A DNA stretch of 64,000 nt from Microvelia longipes. Its lineage: Eukaryota; Arthropoda; Insecta; Hemiptera; Veliidae. The notes below the pieces were generated by a model that saw only the letters and a program-made list of their open reading frames with translations, had not been told where the DNA came from and did no database searches. Below are positions 13,859-25,200 of the stretch, in pieces. The stretch is from the NCBI GenBank assembly GCA_018340805.1, contig JACMZG010001870.1:52909540-52973539 (forward strand). Reading direction: 5' to 3'. The position numbers and the translations under genes are program-made. Each line of letters opens with the position of its first letter. Position 1 is the first letter of the stretch.

Positions 13859-14937
13859 ATAAAAAAAATCCCTTCACTAAAATAAATTAAGAAGAATAAT
13901 GAAACATTCTTTCCAAAAAATGCTTATAGTGGAGAGAATTTTGCTTTATCATTACAAACACTTAGTTTAAGTTTAACAAATTTCTATCTTCATTCACATA
14001 TACAACATTGCATTGAAACTTGGACCTGAAGAACATGACTCATTTTTTGTTTTGAAACATCGTTTTTTATGAAAATATGCCTTAAACGATTTAGAAAAAA
14101 CAGACTGGATAATTCGAGAGGAACACTTAACATTTTGGGAAATCCTACAGATTTTATTTTTCTTGAAATAAGTGGTTTTCTGTCGGATGAAAACTTAAAT
14201 GGATCATTTTTGTAGTAGATTTTTTTTGTTATAATTATAGCAAAAATACTGGAAAATGTTAAAAATTTAATAATTTTTTTTTAAATAAATACCAACTTTG
14301 TTAAATAAACCATTTTCCAATAATACTGGAAACATTGTAACTATAGTTGTAGTTATGTGATTTTGATTAATAAATTCTTGTCAGTCTAGAAATTCAATCA
14401 GCAACCAAAATGATGTCTAAAAAGTTTTCAACAGGATATCAGAGGATACTTTCTCACTTCTAACCACTTATTTGAAAAACTCAAATTAGTCTGATTTTCT
14501 ACAATTTTGATCTAAATTATTTGAAGTGCAACTCTGGTAAGGCAGAAAATCTTTTTCTTCATTATCAGAAACAATTTGGTTGGAAACATTAAATAAGAAC
14601 AAAATGAGCCACATTTTTTCAAGTCTGGTTCTTGGAATATTTAGTTTAGTGCTAGTTTAGATATTATGTGCAAAAAGTTCTATACATTTATCCAAAATGG
14701 CAAGTAAATTACTGTAGGCCTTTTATTGTTAAAAGTAAAAATTATTTAACTTTTTTTGAGCATAAATATTACACTGTAAAATTGTATTTAATACTACAAA
14801 TTAATTAAAGTCTTAAAGATTAAAATAATTTACAAAATAAAAGGAACAAAAAATAAGAAGAATTAACTACAAATGAAATGACTTGAGAATAAGAAAAGCA
14901 TAAAAAAGAGACAGAGAATATCTTGAGAGTTTCCATT
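13859..14937. other. AT-rich DNA, possible 3' flank of the alternative REEP exon
   Basis: No ORF or repeat structure could be supported. If the exon at 14938-15006 is real, the part just below 14938 would be its 3' untranslated region on the minus strand. Confidence 0.35.
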
Positions 14938-15006
14938 TTACTGAGTTTTCTTTCTTGTAGCTCTCTTTGTGCTCTTTGGTAGGGTTGCATAATTAGATGA
15001 AGTCAC
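14938..15006 (-). CDS. Candidate alternative terminal exon of the REEP gene
   Basis: On the minus strand a good acceptor (TTAATTTCTAG) is followed by 22 codons and a TAA stop. The peptide reads VTSSNYATLPKSTKRATRKK, then TQ. The exon starts in phase 0. The REEP exon ending at 22826 also ends in phase 0, so it could splice here instead of to the exon at 22285 and give a short basic tail without the ESDV ending. The exon is richer in G+C than its surroundings and uses varied codons. No database check was possible. It could also be a chance ORF or the last exon of another gene. Confidence 0.35.
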   Translation of the reverse strand: MTSSNYATLPKSTKRATRKKTQ

Positions 15007-16148
15007 CTAGAAATTAATAAGATAAATTAAATTAGAAGAACATATTTTTGTGAAAATTGGTTCAGAAAGCTGAGATGTAATTAGGGTTTACATCATAAAA
15101 GGGACAAAGCACTTTTGAGAATTATTTCAAATGTTAAATGTATTTAAAAGCATATTTAAATAAGTACCTGTGCCTTTTTTGAGTTTATCAAACCCAAGGC
15201 TTGCTCAGGTTGTGAACTTTTTCAGCCTCAGATTTGATTGAGATATTTTGGAGAAACATTTTAAACCAGCAAAAGAAATTATTTTCAGCACCACAGCATT
15301 TTTTTAGAATGTTTTACTCTAAATGTGCATAATGTTGCAATGCATGTTTGATTTTCTTCAAAATGTAACTTTTATTAGTTAATTTCGTTAACGAGTTTCA
15401 TTGGAATGAGACCAGATATTTGTCTTGTGTCATGTTTACACAAAGTGTACCAATCCAGCTGTACCAAACACAGTACATACATAAGACACAAATATGTAGG
15501 AAGATTGGACTCCCCCCCCCCATTCTATTATAATATGTAAGGAATCAAGAAGTTCATGAACAGGTTAATCAATATCAGCACCAACAAGCAAGGTTTTAAT
15601 TATTTTAATTTTTAATTTCAATTGTTACTAAATTCTAAACATCAAGCTATTAATCATACTAAATATTAATTAGCAAAGCTAGAAGCTGTAATTTGCAGTG
15701 AAATGATTTCCTTTTTAAAGCAGGCTTATCTTAGCTGAAATTTCATAAAATTAACATTATAGTTTTAAAATGCAGTTGAAATTGATAAAAGTTAGCTAGG
15801 AAATGTGTGAAACACAATCTTACAGATAACATATTGACATGAGATTATTATTTATCCAACTAAATGCTGAAGGTGTCATGTTGACACATGAACTAAGCCT
15901 AATGGACAAGGTCTGCTGTGAAATGTGCTGCTGCCTTGAAATATTTTACTAACTTAAGTATTAAGTGAAAAAAGTAAAGAATATCTAAAGTACATATACC
16001 ATGTGAAATTGAGTCAAATACACGTTCAAACAAATATTTATACAATAATGGAAACCTATGCTCATAATGGAATGAAACCTGTTTCCATGACGTCATAAAA
16101 ACATTATTTTACCAGGAAGCATAACAAGACCTTAACATTGATTTTCAC
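15007..16148. other. AT-rich DNA, no gene seen
   Basis: Nothing beyond short chance ORFs was found. A 10-C run lies at 15512-15521. Confidence 0.4.
16137..16148. repeat. Target-site duplication, left copy (foldback A1)
   Basis: ATTGATTTTCAC occurs here and again, exactly, at 16568-16579, bracketing the foldback element. Confidence 0.75.
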
Positions 16149-16567
16149 TTTAAAAAGCTTCTTATGTGTGGACTTATAAAACAATATATAAATACAAACA
16201 GATTCGTTACACAATAAGTCCTTTATTTTTTAATATATAATTATAACTAAGCTTTCGACTAAAAATTAGTCATCATCAGAGTTTAACAAATATAAAATAT
16301 AAAATGAAAATACAAATTTTACAGACTACTTCATATTGCACCTTGGTATGGTTTTATAAGCTATGTTTAAAAAAAAGTTTTTTTAAACATAGCTTACCAA
16401 ACCATACCAAGGTGCAATATGAAGTAGTCAGTAAAATTTGTATTTTCATTTTATATTTTATATTTGTTAAACTCTGATGATGACTAATTTTTAGTCGAAA
16501 GCTTAGTTATAATTATATATTAAAAAATAAAGGACTTTTTGTGTAACGAATCTGTTTGTATTTATAT
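16149..16567. mobile_element. Foldback element A, copy 1
   Basis: Two inverted arms of about 190 bp meet at about 16375 (TTTAAAAAAAA / TTTTTTTAAA). The arms are almost perfect complements. A 12-bp target duplication, ATTGATTTTCAC, flanks the element. Each arm contains a CTGATGATGACTAA...TTAGTCGAAAG motif (left arm inverted near 16255-16285, right arm near 16475-16505) and a conserved block with the core AAAGGACTTTTTGTGTAA. A longer member of the family is at 58500-59305. No protein is encoded. The TSD length fits target-primed insertion better than the short, fixed TSDs of most cut-and-paste elements. Confidence 0.85.
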
Positions 16568-16579
16568 ATTGATTTTCAC
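16568..16579. repeat. Target-site duplication, right copy (foldback A1)
   Basis: This exact 12-bp match to 16137-16148 marks the right edge of the foldback insertion. Confidence 0.75.
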
Positions 16580-19500
16580 ACCTAGTTTTCAACTATCTAG
16601 GATGAATTCACTGGGAGTTATAGTGATAACACACACATACATGGAGACACTTTGTTTAAAACCATTCGAGAGGTCTTAATGAAACCTAAAATTGATAATT
16701 TAGTTGAAATCCTGGTTTGAGATATTTAGTACTAACACAAAACTTTCCTATATTATACCTATGGTGTGAATAAGATAAAAGTAATGAGGTTTAGAAAAAT
16801 GAAAATATATTTGTTAAACTTGCAGACATATTTCAATAGAAATGTAAAATTTTTCAATGAAATAAATACATATATTTCTCCTCTATTGATTTTATTCTCT
16901 CATTTATTCTCTAAAACTTAAAACTTATCCTTTAGTTTTAAGTACTAAAACTATTCTGATTTTTCTTGCAAATTGTAAGTTTTAACGAAGTTTCAGGGTT
17001 TTGTCCAAACTTTTGTTATCCAAGTTGGGAAACTGATGAAGAAAAACTGAACTGTCAGCTTCATGTCAGCATCCAGCCAGGAGGTGGATGAGTTGTTTAT
17101 TTCTCATAAAGAAACTTGTTCAACAATTTCTCTGTTCTGATTTTACAAACACAAAGTGGTTAGTCTGGTTATTAGTGAAAAAACGTGCAAGGAAAATATA
17201 ATTATAATTATTTTAAAACCAAATAAAAATTTATTAAAAAATTGAAAAAATCAACTACTCTTTTGTTTGTAAAACTCAAGTTAAGTTTGTTGAAAGAATG
17301 TGGTATTTTTATTATTTCAATAGAGCAGTAGTTGTTATACATTGCAGACTCTCGAGTAATTCTACATTATGTGCAAGCAAGTTACGACAAATGAATAATC
17401 TTAGTAACACAACAAATAAAACAAATCATTTAACAACCACGAATTACTATTCACTAAACACTAGAAGTGTTAAATACAAAAATCTAACTTAGTGAACACA
17501 TTCAGAAGTTAAGGCAGATGAAGTGGGTGAGTGAACATAAGACTTTTTCAATCCTTACGGGAGGAATCGTCCAAGCACAGGTCTCTGGCATTGATTTATT
17601 TCATACGCAAATAGCTTATACTTCTAAATAAATCCAACTCAGAGTTATGCTCCTGTTTACTCACCAAGCAAGAATTTCATCTGCCCTTGCTTTATTAGTT
17701 ACAAACAAATATATATCATATTTTAAAAATCATAAATTTAGTGGTCAGACATTTTTTAGACTTATAATTTGAATCAAGTACCTTGATTTGATAAGTAAAT
17801 TGTAATTCTTAATATAAAAATTTGTAAAAAAGATCATTTTAAGTCACAAGAGTAAAAAATTCCATGTAAGTTACAAATCCTGAAAATTTCAAAATAAATA
17901 AAAGTAAAAAGTGTTTTTAATTGATTTTTTCAAATTAATTTCTATTGCTATGAGCAAGAATTTTTATATTCAAATACATAACAGTCCCCTATACTCATTT
18001 CAAGTCTCCCCCCCCCCTCAAACTTGTAACTGATCTCAGCAATTATCACTAATTAGCCATAAAGGTAACCTCTAGTAATCAATACCAACCATCAATTACC
18101 ATTAAAAACCACTTTAAAGTAAAATAGTGACCCTCCTTCAATTATGAAGGTCAGGTCCCCATGTATTTTCAGAATATTGGGATTATTGGTTTTAGATTAT
18201 TGCTGGCTATTTATTGGTTGAAAGTGGGTATTTTAATAGTCAATAGTTTATTTGGTAACTATATAGGGTTATTTACCAAACAATCCCCAAACAGTAACAA
18301 AATATGATAAACAATTTTATGGGGAGATAAAAAAGGCTGCACATAATAAAATGAAACTCTTAAATATAACTTCCCATAGGTGGATATCACCCCCCCCCCC
18401 CCCCCCCCCCCCCGATTATAAAGGATAAGGCGTTGAGAAAAAGGTGTTGTCACAATATTTTGTGTGGTGACAACCCTTATTTCAACTTCCATAAAGGAAC
18501 ATTTCCCTGCAGGCTAGTCTTGTTTAGTTATCTTTTAAAATTCATAGAAGAATGAAATCATTTTTTTAAATTTTGGTTAAGCCATAAATATTATTACTTC
18601 TAGCTATTCAAAAGAGTTTAAAATTCTTAATATAAAAGACGGTTCAACTTGAGAGTTAGCAGTCCTGATAAGACTGGTTTCATCCCTTCATTTCATAAAC
18701 ATAATTGTAAAAGTTTATTAGTTTAAATTTGTTAGCATTACCAGGCATTACTAGGCAAGATTTTTAGCATTTTAGTTCAATGTTGTCTTGTTATATTGAT
18801 TTTGAAAGAATGACGCATTTAAATATTATTTTCCATTGATAAAAGTTGCTTTATGACGGAATCCCCTTAATAAAGGTTATTGTGGTGGGAATCCATACAC
18901 ATTGCATCAGGTTAGGCTTCTTATGCTGTCTATTGCTTGACTGCTGTCAATTGAATGACAGCTGTCTATCACATGAAAGGTGTCTATTGCATTAATAGTT
19001 ATTAAAAATATCCAAAATAAATAATAACACTACATTTGCAGAGCTTAAAGTAAACTAATATCTTTCACAAAGCTTTCCAAAAGCATGGACAATTTGAATT
19101 TATTTATTTTGAATATTTTTTTGACATTTTGTCAATTTGTCAAAATTGGACAAATTGACAAAAATTGGACAATTTGAATATCTTTAAAATTTTAATTAAT
19201 AATTTAAATAAGAGTTTACTATACATATTTTCAATATGGCATATAGACAACATTTTGTTTTAAATATTATTTAAATTTTATATATATTTTTTTCAATGAA
19301 TTATTAGGGCAGAAGTTGATGATGAATAAACTGGAATGGAAAAAGCACAAGACTAGCAGAGTTATGATTAGAAATATGAAAGCAGATAATATTTGTATTG
19401 TATGTTATTGTAGCAGTGAGTGGAGAGACAGCAGTGAAAATCAATACACAAAATACACTTTATTAAATTATCCTACCTCATCGTATTTTGGAAAAAAGAC

Positions 19501-20669
19501 CTAAAAATTAACAACAAAATTAATCTTCTTTTTGTTTCTTTAAAATTATTACCAAAGAGAATAAAAATACAATAGTTGTAAATGAAAAAACACTAAGTTC
19601 TAAAGAAAACATGATCAACAGGTTGAACAGATTTTATGAAAATAAGACCCCCCCCCCCCCCCATTAGCAATTATTTTCAACAGGGATTCTCTAAAAATCA
19701 GTAATTAAACATACAACAACCTCATCAGCATCATTTCCAGATGAAAATTTGTCAAAAAAAGAAGTTCTATGGAAGACAATTTCCCTATAAGATTAACAAG
19801 TTGTTTCTAATAGAAAAATCTGATTATTACTCTCAATGCCAAATGGAGTTGCTATAATAATACCTCAGTAGGACCAAAACAAGTAGCATCTAAACAGGCT
19901 TTTATAATAATGTCAAGTGAAGCAGCAAATAAGCAATGGAAATGGCAAAGTTGCAAATGAAACAATTGTAGTAATGCAGCAGAAGAAACTGAGAGAGTTA
20001 TCTCTAAATTATTATTATATTATATCTCTATCTTTAATAACAATTAAATTGATGAATTTAATTTAGTCCTTTTTAAAAAAAATATTTAAATTAAATTGAT
20101 GAAGAGCTTTTGCACAGGGATCCTGAGCTTTGTCAGTTCTTGAAATTGACAAAAATGAAAAAGTTTGAAAATCAAAAATTTTGAATGTTTCTGAACTATT
20201 TAGTTCAGATATCTCTATTTCTGAACTAACTATAAACATTTCAAGATAGACTTTTCTTCTAAATTTGATATTCAAAATGTAAGCTCAATTAACTAGTTTA
20301 AACAAGCAGACAGATATGGAGCTGAGGTCCACTATCACTAATATCAAACCAAAACCAAAGACAAATAAAAAAGTTGATTTATTTTTTTTTAATTAAATGT
20401 TCACGAAATAAGTCAGCCTTCAGATGTTGATGAGGTCATATTGCTTTCATAACAATTCAAACTAGCATTAAAAATTATTTGTGTCAAACATTTTTGGATT
20501 TTTGTAAAAATTAATTTCTAACCAATTTGAAACAGCATAATTAATTTTGCCTAAAATCTAAAGAGTTGTTAACAAATGTGGAAGCAGAAACACAGACATT
20601 TCATGTAAAAAGTAGGTGTTTCAATAGTTTTTCGTCAGTCACACTTCCTTAGTTTATATAATTCCATCT
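16580..20669. other. AT-rich DNA, no gene seen
   Basis: No exon was supported. Notable are a 24-C tract (18390-18413), C runs at 18008-18017 and 19648-19662, and an imperfect palindrome built from TTTGTCAATTTGTC at about 19120-19175. ORFs here are low-complexity and lack splice context. Confidence 0.45.
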
Positions 20670-20764
20670 TAAATTACTAGATAAAAGTAGGCTTTTATTC
20701 TGTATGTTACAAAATTAAATTTTGTAACCTACAGAATTAAAGCCTACTTTTATCTAGTAATTTA
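20670..20764. repeat. 95-bp inverted repeat (short MITE-like hairpin)
   Basis: The left arm begins TAAATTACTAGATAAAAGTA and the right arm ends with its complement. The arms are about 46 bp with few mismatches and almost no loop (AAAATTAAATTTT at the centre). No second copy was seen in the window. Confidence 0.8.
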
Positions 20765-21580
20765 AAAACGTGGGTCTTTGATTTTGTCTCTACAATGCTT
20801 CCCCCTCCTATTAAAGGACATAGGGAAACAAAAGTGACTCATATCACATGGAACATTATGAAATACTTTCTAATAGTTTAAAGTATAAGACAAGATTTTC
20901 TTTATGACCAGTGGTAAGGAATATGAAATGATAAAAGCTATACAATGATTTCAACATAGGGTTAGTTACGCCAATGTCAACAACTGATTATTCTCAAATA
21001 TAAAATTGTTGTTAATAGTAGCTGTAAAACAAACTGTTCTTCAAACAGGATAAAAAAGATGCAAGATTAATTTCATTTAGTTTTGGGCTCAGATACAAAA
21101 CACTAAGAAAATCTGATTTAAAAACGCACCATTTGTCTTTTTCCGGTGAGAGTTGAAGATGGCAAAGTATTGCAGTCAATTTATTTGTATTAATAAGGCT
21201 GATTTTATTCATTTATTTTTTGATTTGGGGGGGGGGGGGGGACAAATAAGATGCTTAATTTTTATTCATTCTTTTAACATTCTAATTGGATTTCATTGGT
21301 GTTTATTTTGTTTGGGTTTAAACATTTAATTGATAATTTTGTTTACCTATAACTAAATTTAAAGAATTTATTTTTATATTTATAATAATTCAAATAATAT
21401 TATTTTAATTAATAATATATTTCTAATATTAATTTAATATATATTAATATAATTCTAATATTATATGAATTATATTATTACCTTCTTGTTTGCTAGTTTT
21501 TTAATATGCCTTATTTAACTTTTAATTATTTTTTAATAAACCCCTATATTTACAACAGGGTGGATTTTGCTTTTTCTTTT

Positions 21581-21660
21581 TAAGGCATGATTATGGCCAG
21601 CTTGGCCGAAACATCGCCACAATAATTTAATTTATTATTACCCGTTTTTGGACTATCAAC
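21581..21660 (+). repeat. Repeat tail with GATTATGGCCA-loop-TGGCCGAAAC motif
   Basis: A short stretch contains GATTATGGCCAGCTTGGCC followed by GAAACATCGCC. Its layout (TGATnATG, a small hairpin, GAAA) resembles the motif in the foldback elements at 16149 and 35721. It is probably the end of a dispersed repeat whose limits are unclear. Confidence 0.4.
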
Positions 21661-21759
21661 ATTAAAAATACATTTTAGTCAAAAACAACATTTCAATTTA
21701 CACTTGTAGATATTTTATTTTGTGTTTTTATCCCCAACAACACAAAGTTTGTATTTAAT

Positions 21760-21765
21760 TTTATT
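21760..21765 (-). promoter_or_regulatory. Candidate polyadenylation signal of REEP
   Basis: AATAAA on the minus strand lies about 70 nt beyond the REEP stop codon at 21833. AT-rich DNA gives many chance matches, so this is only the first plausible site. Confidence 0.35.
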
Positions 21766-21832
21766 GCTTAATTTAAGAATTAATCATTTTGATAAATAAT
21801 TACTTGGGGAGAAATCAGGAAAAAGGGATAAT

Positions 21833-22285
21833 TTAAACATCGCTTTCTTTCGCTCGCCTTGGAATGGGAGGAGTCAAAGGATTTAAATTAATAGCAGCCG
21901 AAACATCGCTAATAATAGACGCAGCTATTTCAGGAGTAGTTTTACCAGAAGGGGGTGGGGGTGCTTTCAATTTGCGATATTTACCGCCTCTCGAATCCGA
22001 TTCAATGCTTAAATTTGAAGACCCGAAACTTTTAAGGGACAACGAACCAACTGATTCAGCTGCCTCACTAAAAACACTAGATTGACTCGAACGCTTTGAG
22101 TCGCTGACTTTTTGAACATCATCGTTCACTTCGACAATCGATACCGAATCATCGTAGTATTGGGCATTTTGCATGTTTTGGTTGATAATACGTTGCTGGT
22201 AAATAATTTGGTTTTGATGAAATCGTCTATCGTAATATTCTTCTGACTCGTGAGGGTGGAACTCATCGTCTTCCTCGTAATAATC
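21833..22285 (-). CDS. REEP terminal exon with PDZ-ligand C terminus
   Basis: The acceptor GTGTAG is followed by 150 codons in phase 0 and a TAA stop. The exon opens with an acidic, aromatic stretch ([19 protein letters not shown]), passes through a Gln/Asn-rich linker and a Ser-rich segment, then APPPPSG and PPIPRR. It ends KESDV. The last three residues fit a class I PDZ ligand (S/T-x-hydrophobic). The tail is predicted to be cytosolic and disordered. Confidence 0.9.
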   Translation of the reverse strand, partial: DYYEEDDEFHPHESEEYYDRRFHQNQIIYQQRIINQNMQNAQYYDDSVSIVEVNDDVQKVSDSKRSSQSSVFSEAAESVGSLSLKSFGSSNLSIESDSRGGKYRKLKAPPPPSGKTTPEIAASIISDVSAAINLNPLTPPIPRRAKESDV

Positions 22286-25200
22286 CTACACCCAAAGCAT
22301 CCACATCAACCAGTTAAGTATCAATTTTAGTTTCATTGTTTAAAACCAAAAATAATACAAATAAAAATGTAGTCCCTCATACAAACTGGTAACATAATAA
22401 ACAGAGCATGATATGCATACTGGAGCAACATATTTATAAACTTCAGCTTATATATAATAATAAAATATTTTTTGATGACAATCAACTTAAATTAACCATA
22501 AAAATAAATTATTATAAAAATTTATATAAAATGGTGAAATATTTTAATACAAATAAATATAATTAACTAATTGTTTGCACATCACTAACACAAAGGATAT
22601 GATGAAATCAAAAGAATACAGACAGTACAGACTATATCTAGAGAGACATCTCTATTGCACTGGACCACCACAGGATAGCACTAGCAGTACTTTACTACTA
22701 CAAGTTTCCATTAAACTCTAAAAGATGGCGCCAGCACGACACACATATAAATATATTTAGATTTGTTTGTCAGGCATCAGACCTTAACAAACATGACATA
22801 TGAGGAAACTAGAAAGGATACTCACATCAGTTAGTGGAGCCCTCCTGGTATTGGTAGACTGTCTGGTGTTGCTAGATGTAGATCTACCCCTGGCTCCTCT
22901 CAGTGAGACAGAAGAAGCTCTGGTCAGAACACCTTCCCCTGTCTGACCCATGTACAGCTGATCAGTACTGGAGTAACCTGAACTAATATCTTCACTGCTA
23001 CGGATATCACTAGAACACAACCAACCTTACTATACAACTAAATCTGACATATGTCCACAACTCTGTCCTCTAGCGTTTCCTGCTACTTCCTATCTCCTCC
23101 TTTTATATCTTATAAATCCTTTATAGAGACCCATTTTTATATATTTTTTCTTTAAATTTAGTTATATCTCATTTTGTTATTGTGTTATTGAATTGTACCT
23201 TATTATGGCAATTATGCTTATAATGGTGTAAAATTAAATAAATAAATAAATAGTGTCATGCCATGTCATTTTTATTATTACATAATAACACAATTATTTC
23301 CTGTAAAAAATAAAATTATGCATGTTATCATTGTTGAGTTAAATTTGTTGAGTATAAAAATATGACAAACAAATTGATGTCATACAAAAGCTGAGTAACC
23401 TCAATTTGGTAACTGAGGTTACCCTTTCTCAAACATTTGGAAAGTGGTACAAGAAAAATATCCATTTAATGATCTCGAGTCAATCAGTGTGGAACACATC
23501 CACAATGATTAAACTATCAATAAAATTTGTAAAATCTCTTATCGTATTCATAAAAACTGAGAGCACAGCTAGGGCTGAGAACCCTGGACTTCCACCCATA
23601 CAATTAAGTGCTAATAAGCTATAAAAGCAGATTGTTAGTCTAAAAATAATGAATTGTTGGTAACAGGTACGGAATATGTATGTCACAACTGTATTATATC
23701 CGATTATATGGATTATTATTTTAACTAACTAATAAACCATTATTTTACAATACTAATTATTTTAACTTATAAATAGATGTATGTATGTAGTTTTATATAA
23801 TATGTTATGTATAATTATTATATATATAATTGTATATAAATATGTATGTATAGTTGTATACAAAATTTAAGTATATTATAAATGTACTATAATTTTATTT
23901 ATTTAACTTTTATTTTAACTTTAGTTATTCTATCAAATAAATATATATATATATTATCATTATTTTTTTTTAAAATTTTAATTGTTTGCCCCACACTCAA
24001 TCGTAAGATTTGTGGGATTTTTCATTGTTTCTTGTATATTTTTTTTATTATTTATTGTATGGTAATTTTTGAAATAAAAGAATTATTTTAAAAAAAAAAC
24101 TATTAAACAATTATAAACTTAATTCCAGCATAACCGATATGTAGCAATATCCCTGAATTACCCCCAGAAGCAAATGGTGATTTTCAGGATCGTACCAAAA
24201 ATCATTGTTTTATTACGACATGTTTAATGCTTAATAAAAAAATAACAGCACCTCTTTGATGAGCTCATGTTTTAATGTCACACTAACAGGATTCGATAAA
24301 ACTTGAAAATTATTTTTTATAAGAATAAATTCCTTGGTTTGATTATTAAGATAAGGCCAAGAATGATAGAGACTGGAGTCCCTTATACACAAGGGACTCC
24401 AGTCTCCATCATTCTTGACTGGAGTCCCTTGCATACAATGGACTCCAGTCTCCATCATTCTTGACTGGAGTCCCTTGCATACAATGGACTCCAGTCTCCA
24501 TCATTCTTGACTGGAGTCCCGTGCATACTCCAGTCTCCATCATTCTTGACTGGAGTCCCTTGCATACAATGGACTCCAGTCTCCATCATTCTTGACTGGA
24601 GTCCCTTGCATACAATGGACTCCAGTCTCCATCATTCTTGACTGGAGTCCCTTGCATACATTGGACTCCAGTCTCTATCATTCTTGACTGGAGTCCCTTG
24701 CATACAATGGACTCCAGTCTCTATCATTCTTGACTTGAGTCCCTTGCATATAATGGACTCCAGTCTCCATCATTCTTGACTTTTTATATTTTTTGTCAAA
24801 ACTATCTTGACAAAAAATTATTACATCTACACATCAAAATTGTTACATCTTTACATCTTATTTTCTACATTAGAGAATAAAATGGTAGTTACCTGATTAC
24901 TTCAGCAGTGTGCGGAGGCTGTCTGAGATTAACATCTACCTCAGAGAAGTACATGTCTATAGATGGACTGATATTAACACTCCTTCTATTCCTTGAACTA
25001 GATCTCCTTTCTATTAACAACACAACACCACCATATGTAACCATCATATTAGTAACAATATATGCTGTAGGATCAAGTCAAAATCAGTAGGATTCACATA
25101 CAGAGTGTAGGATTTACATACAAACTGTAGGATTCAGATACCAATTGTAGGATCAAGCAATCTGCCTTTGGAAAGTTACTGAAATGTCATAAAACTGGTA

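Noticed and set aside
21864..22085. 73-residue plus-strand ORF
   Set aside because: It is the antisense shadow of the REEP terminal exon.
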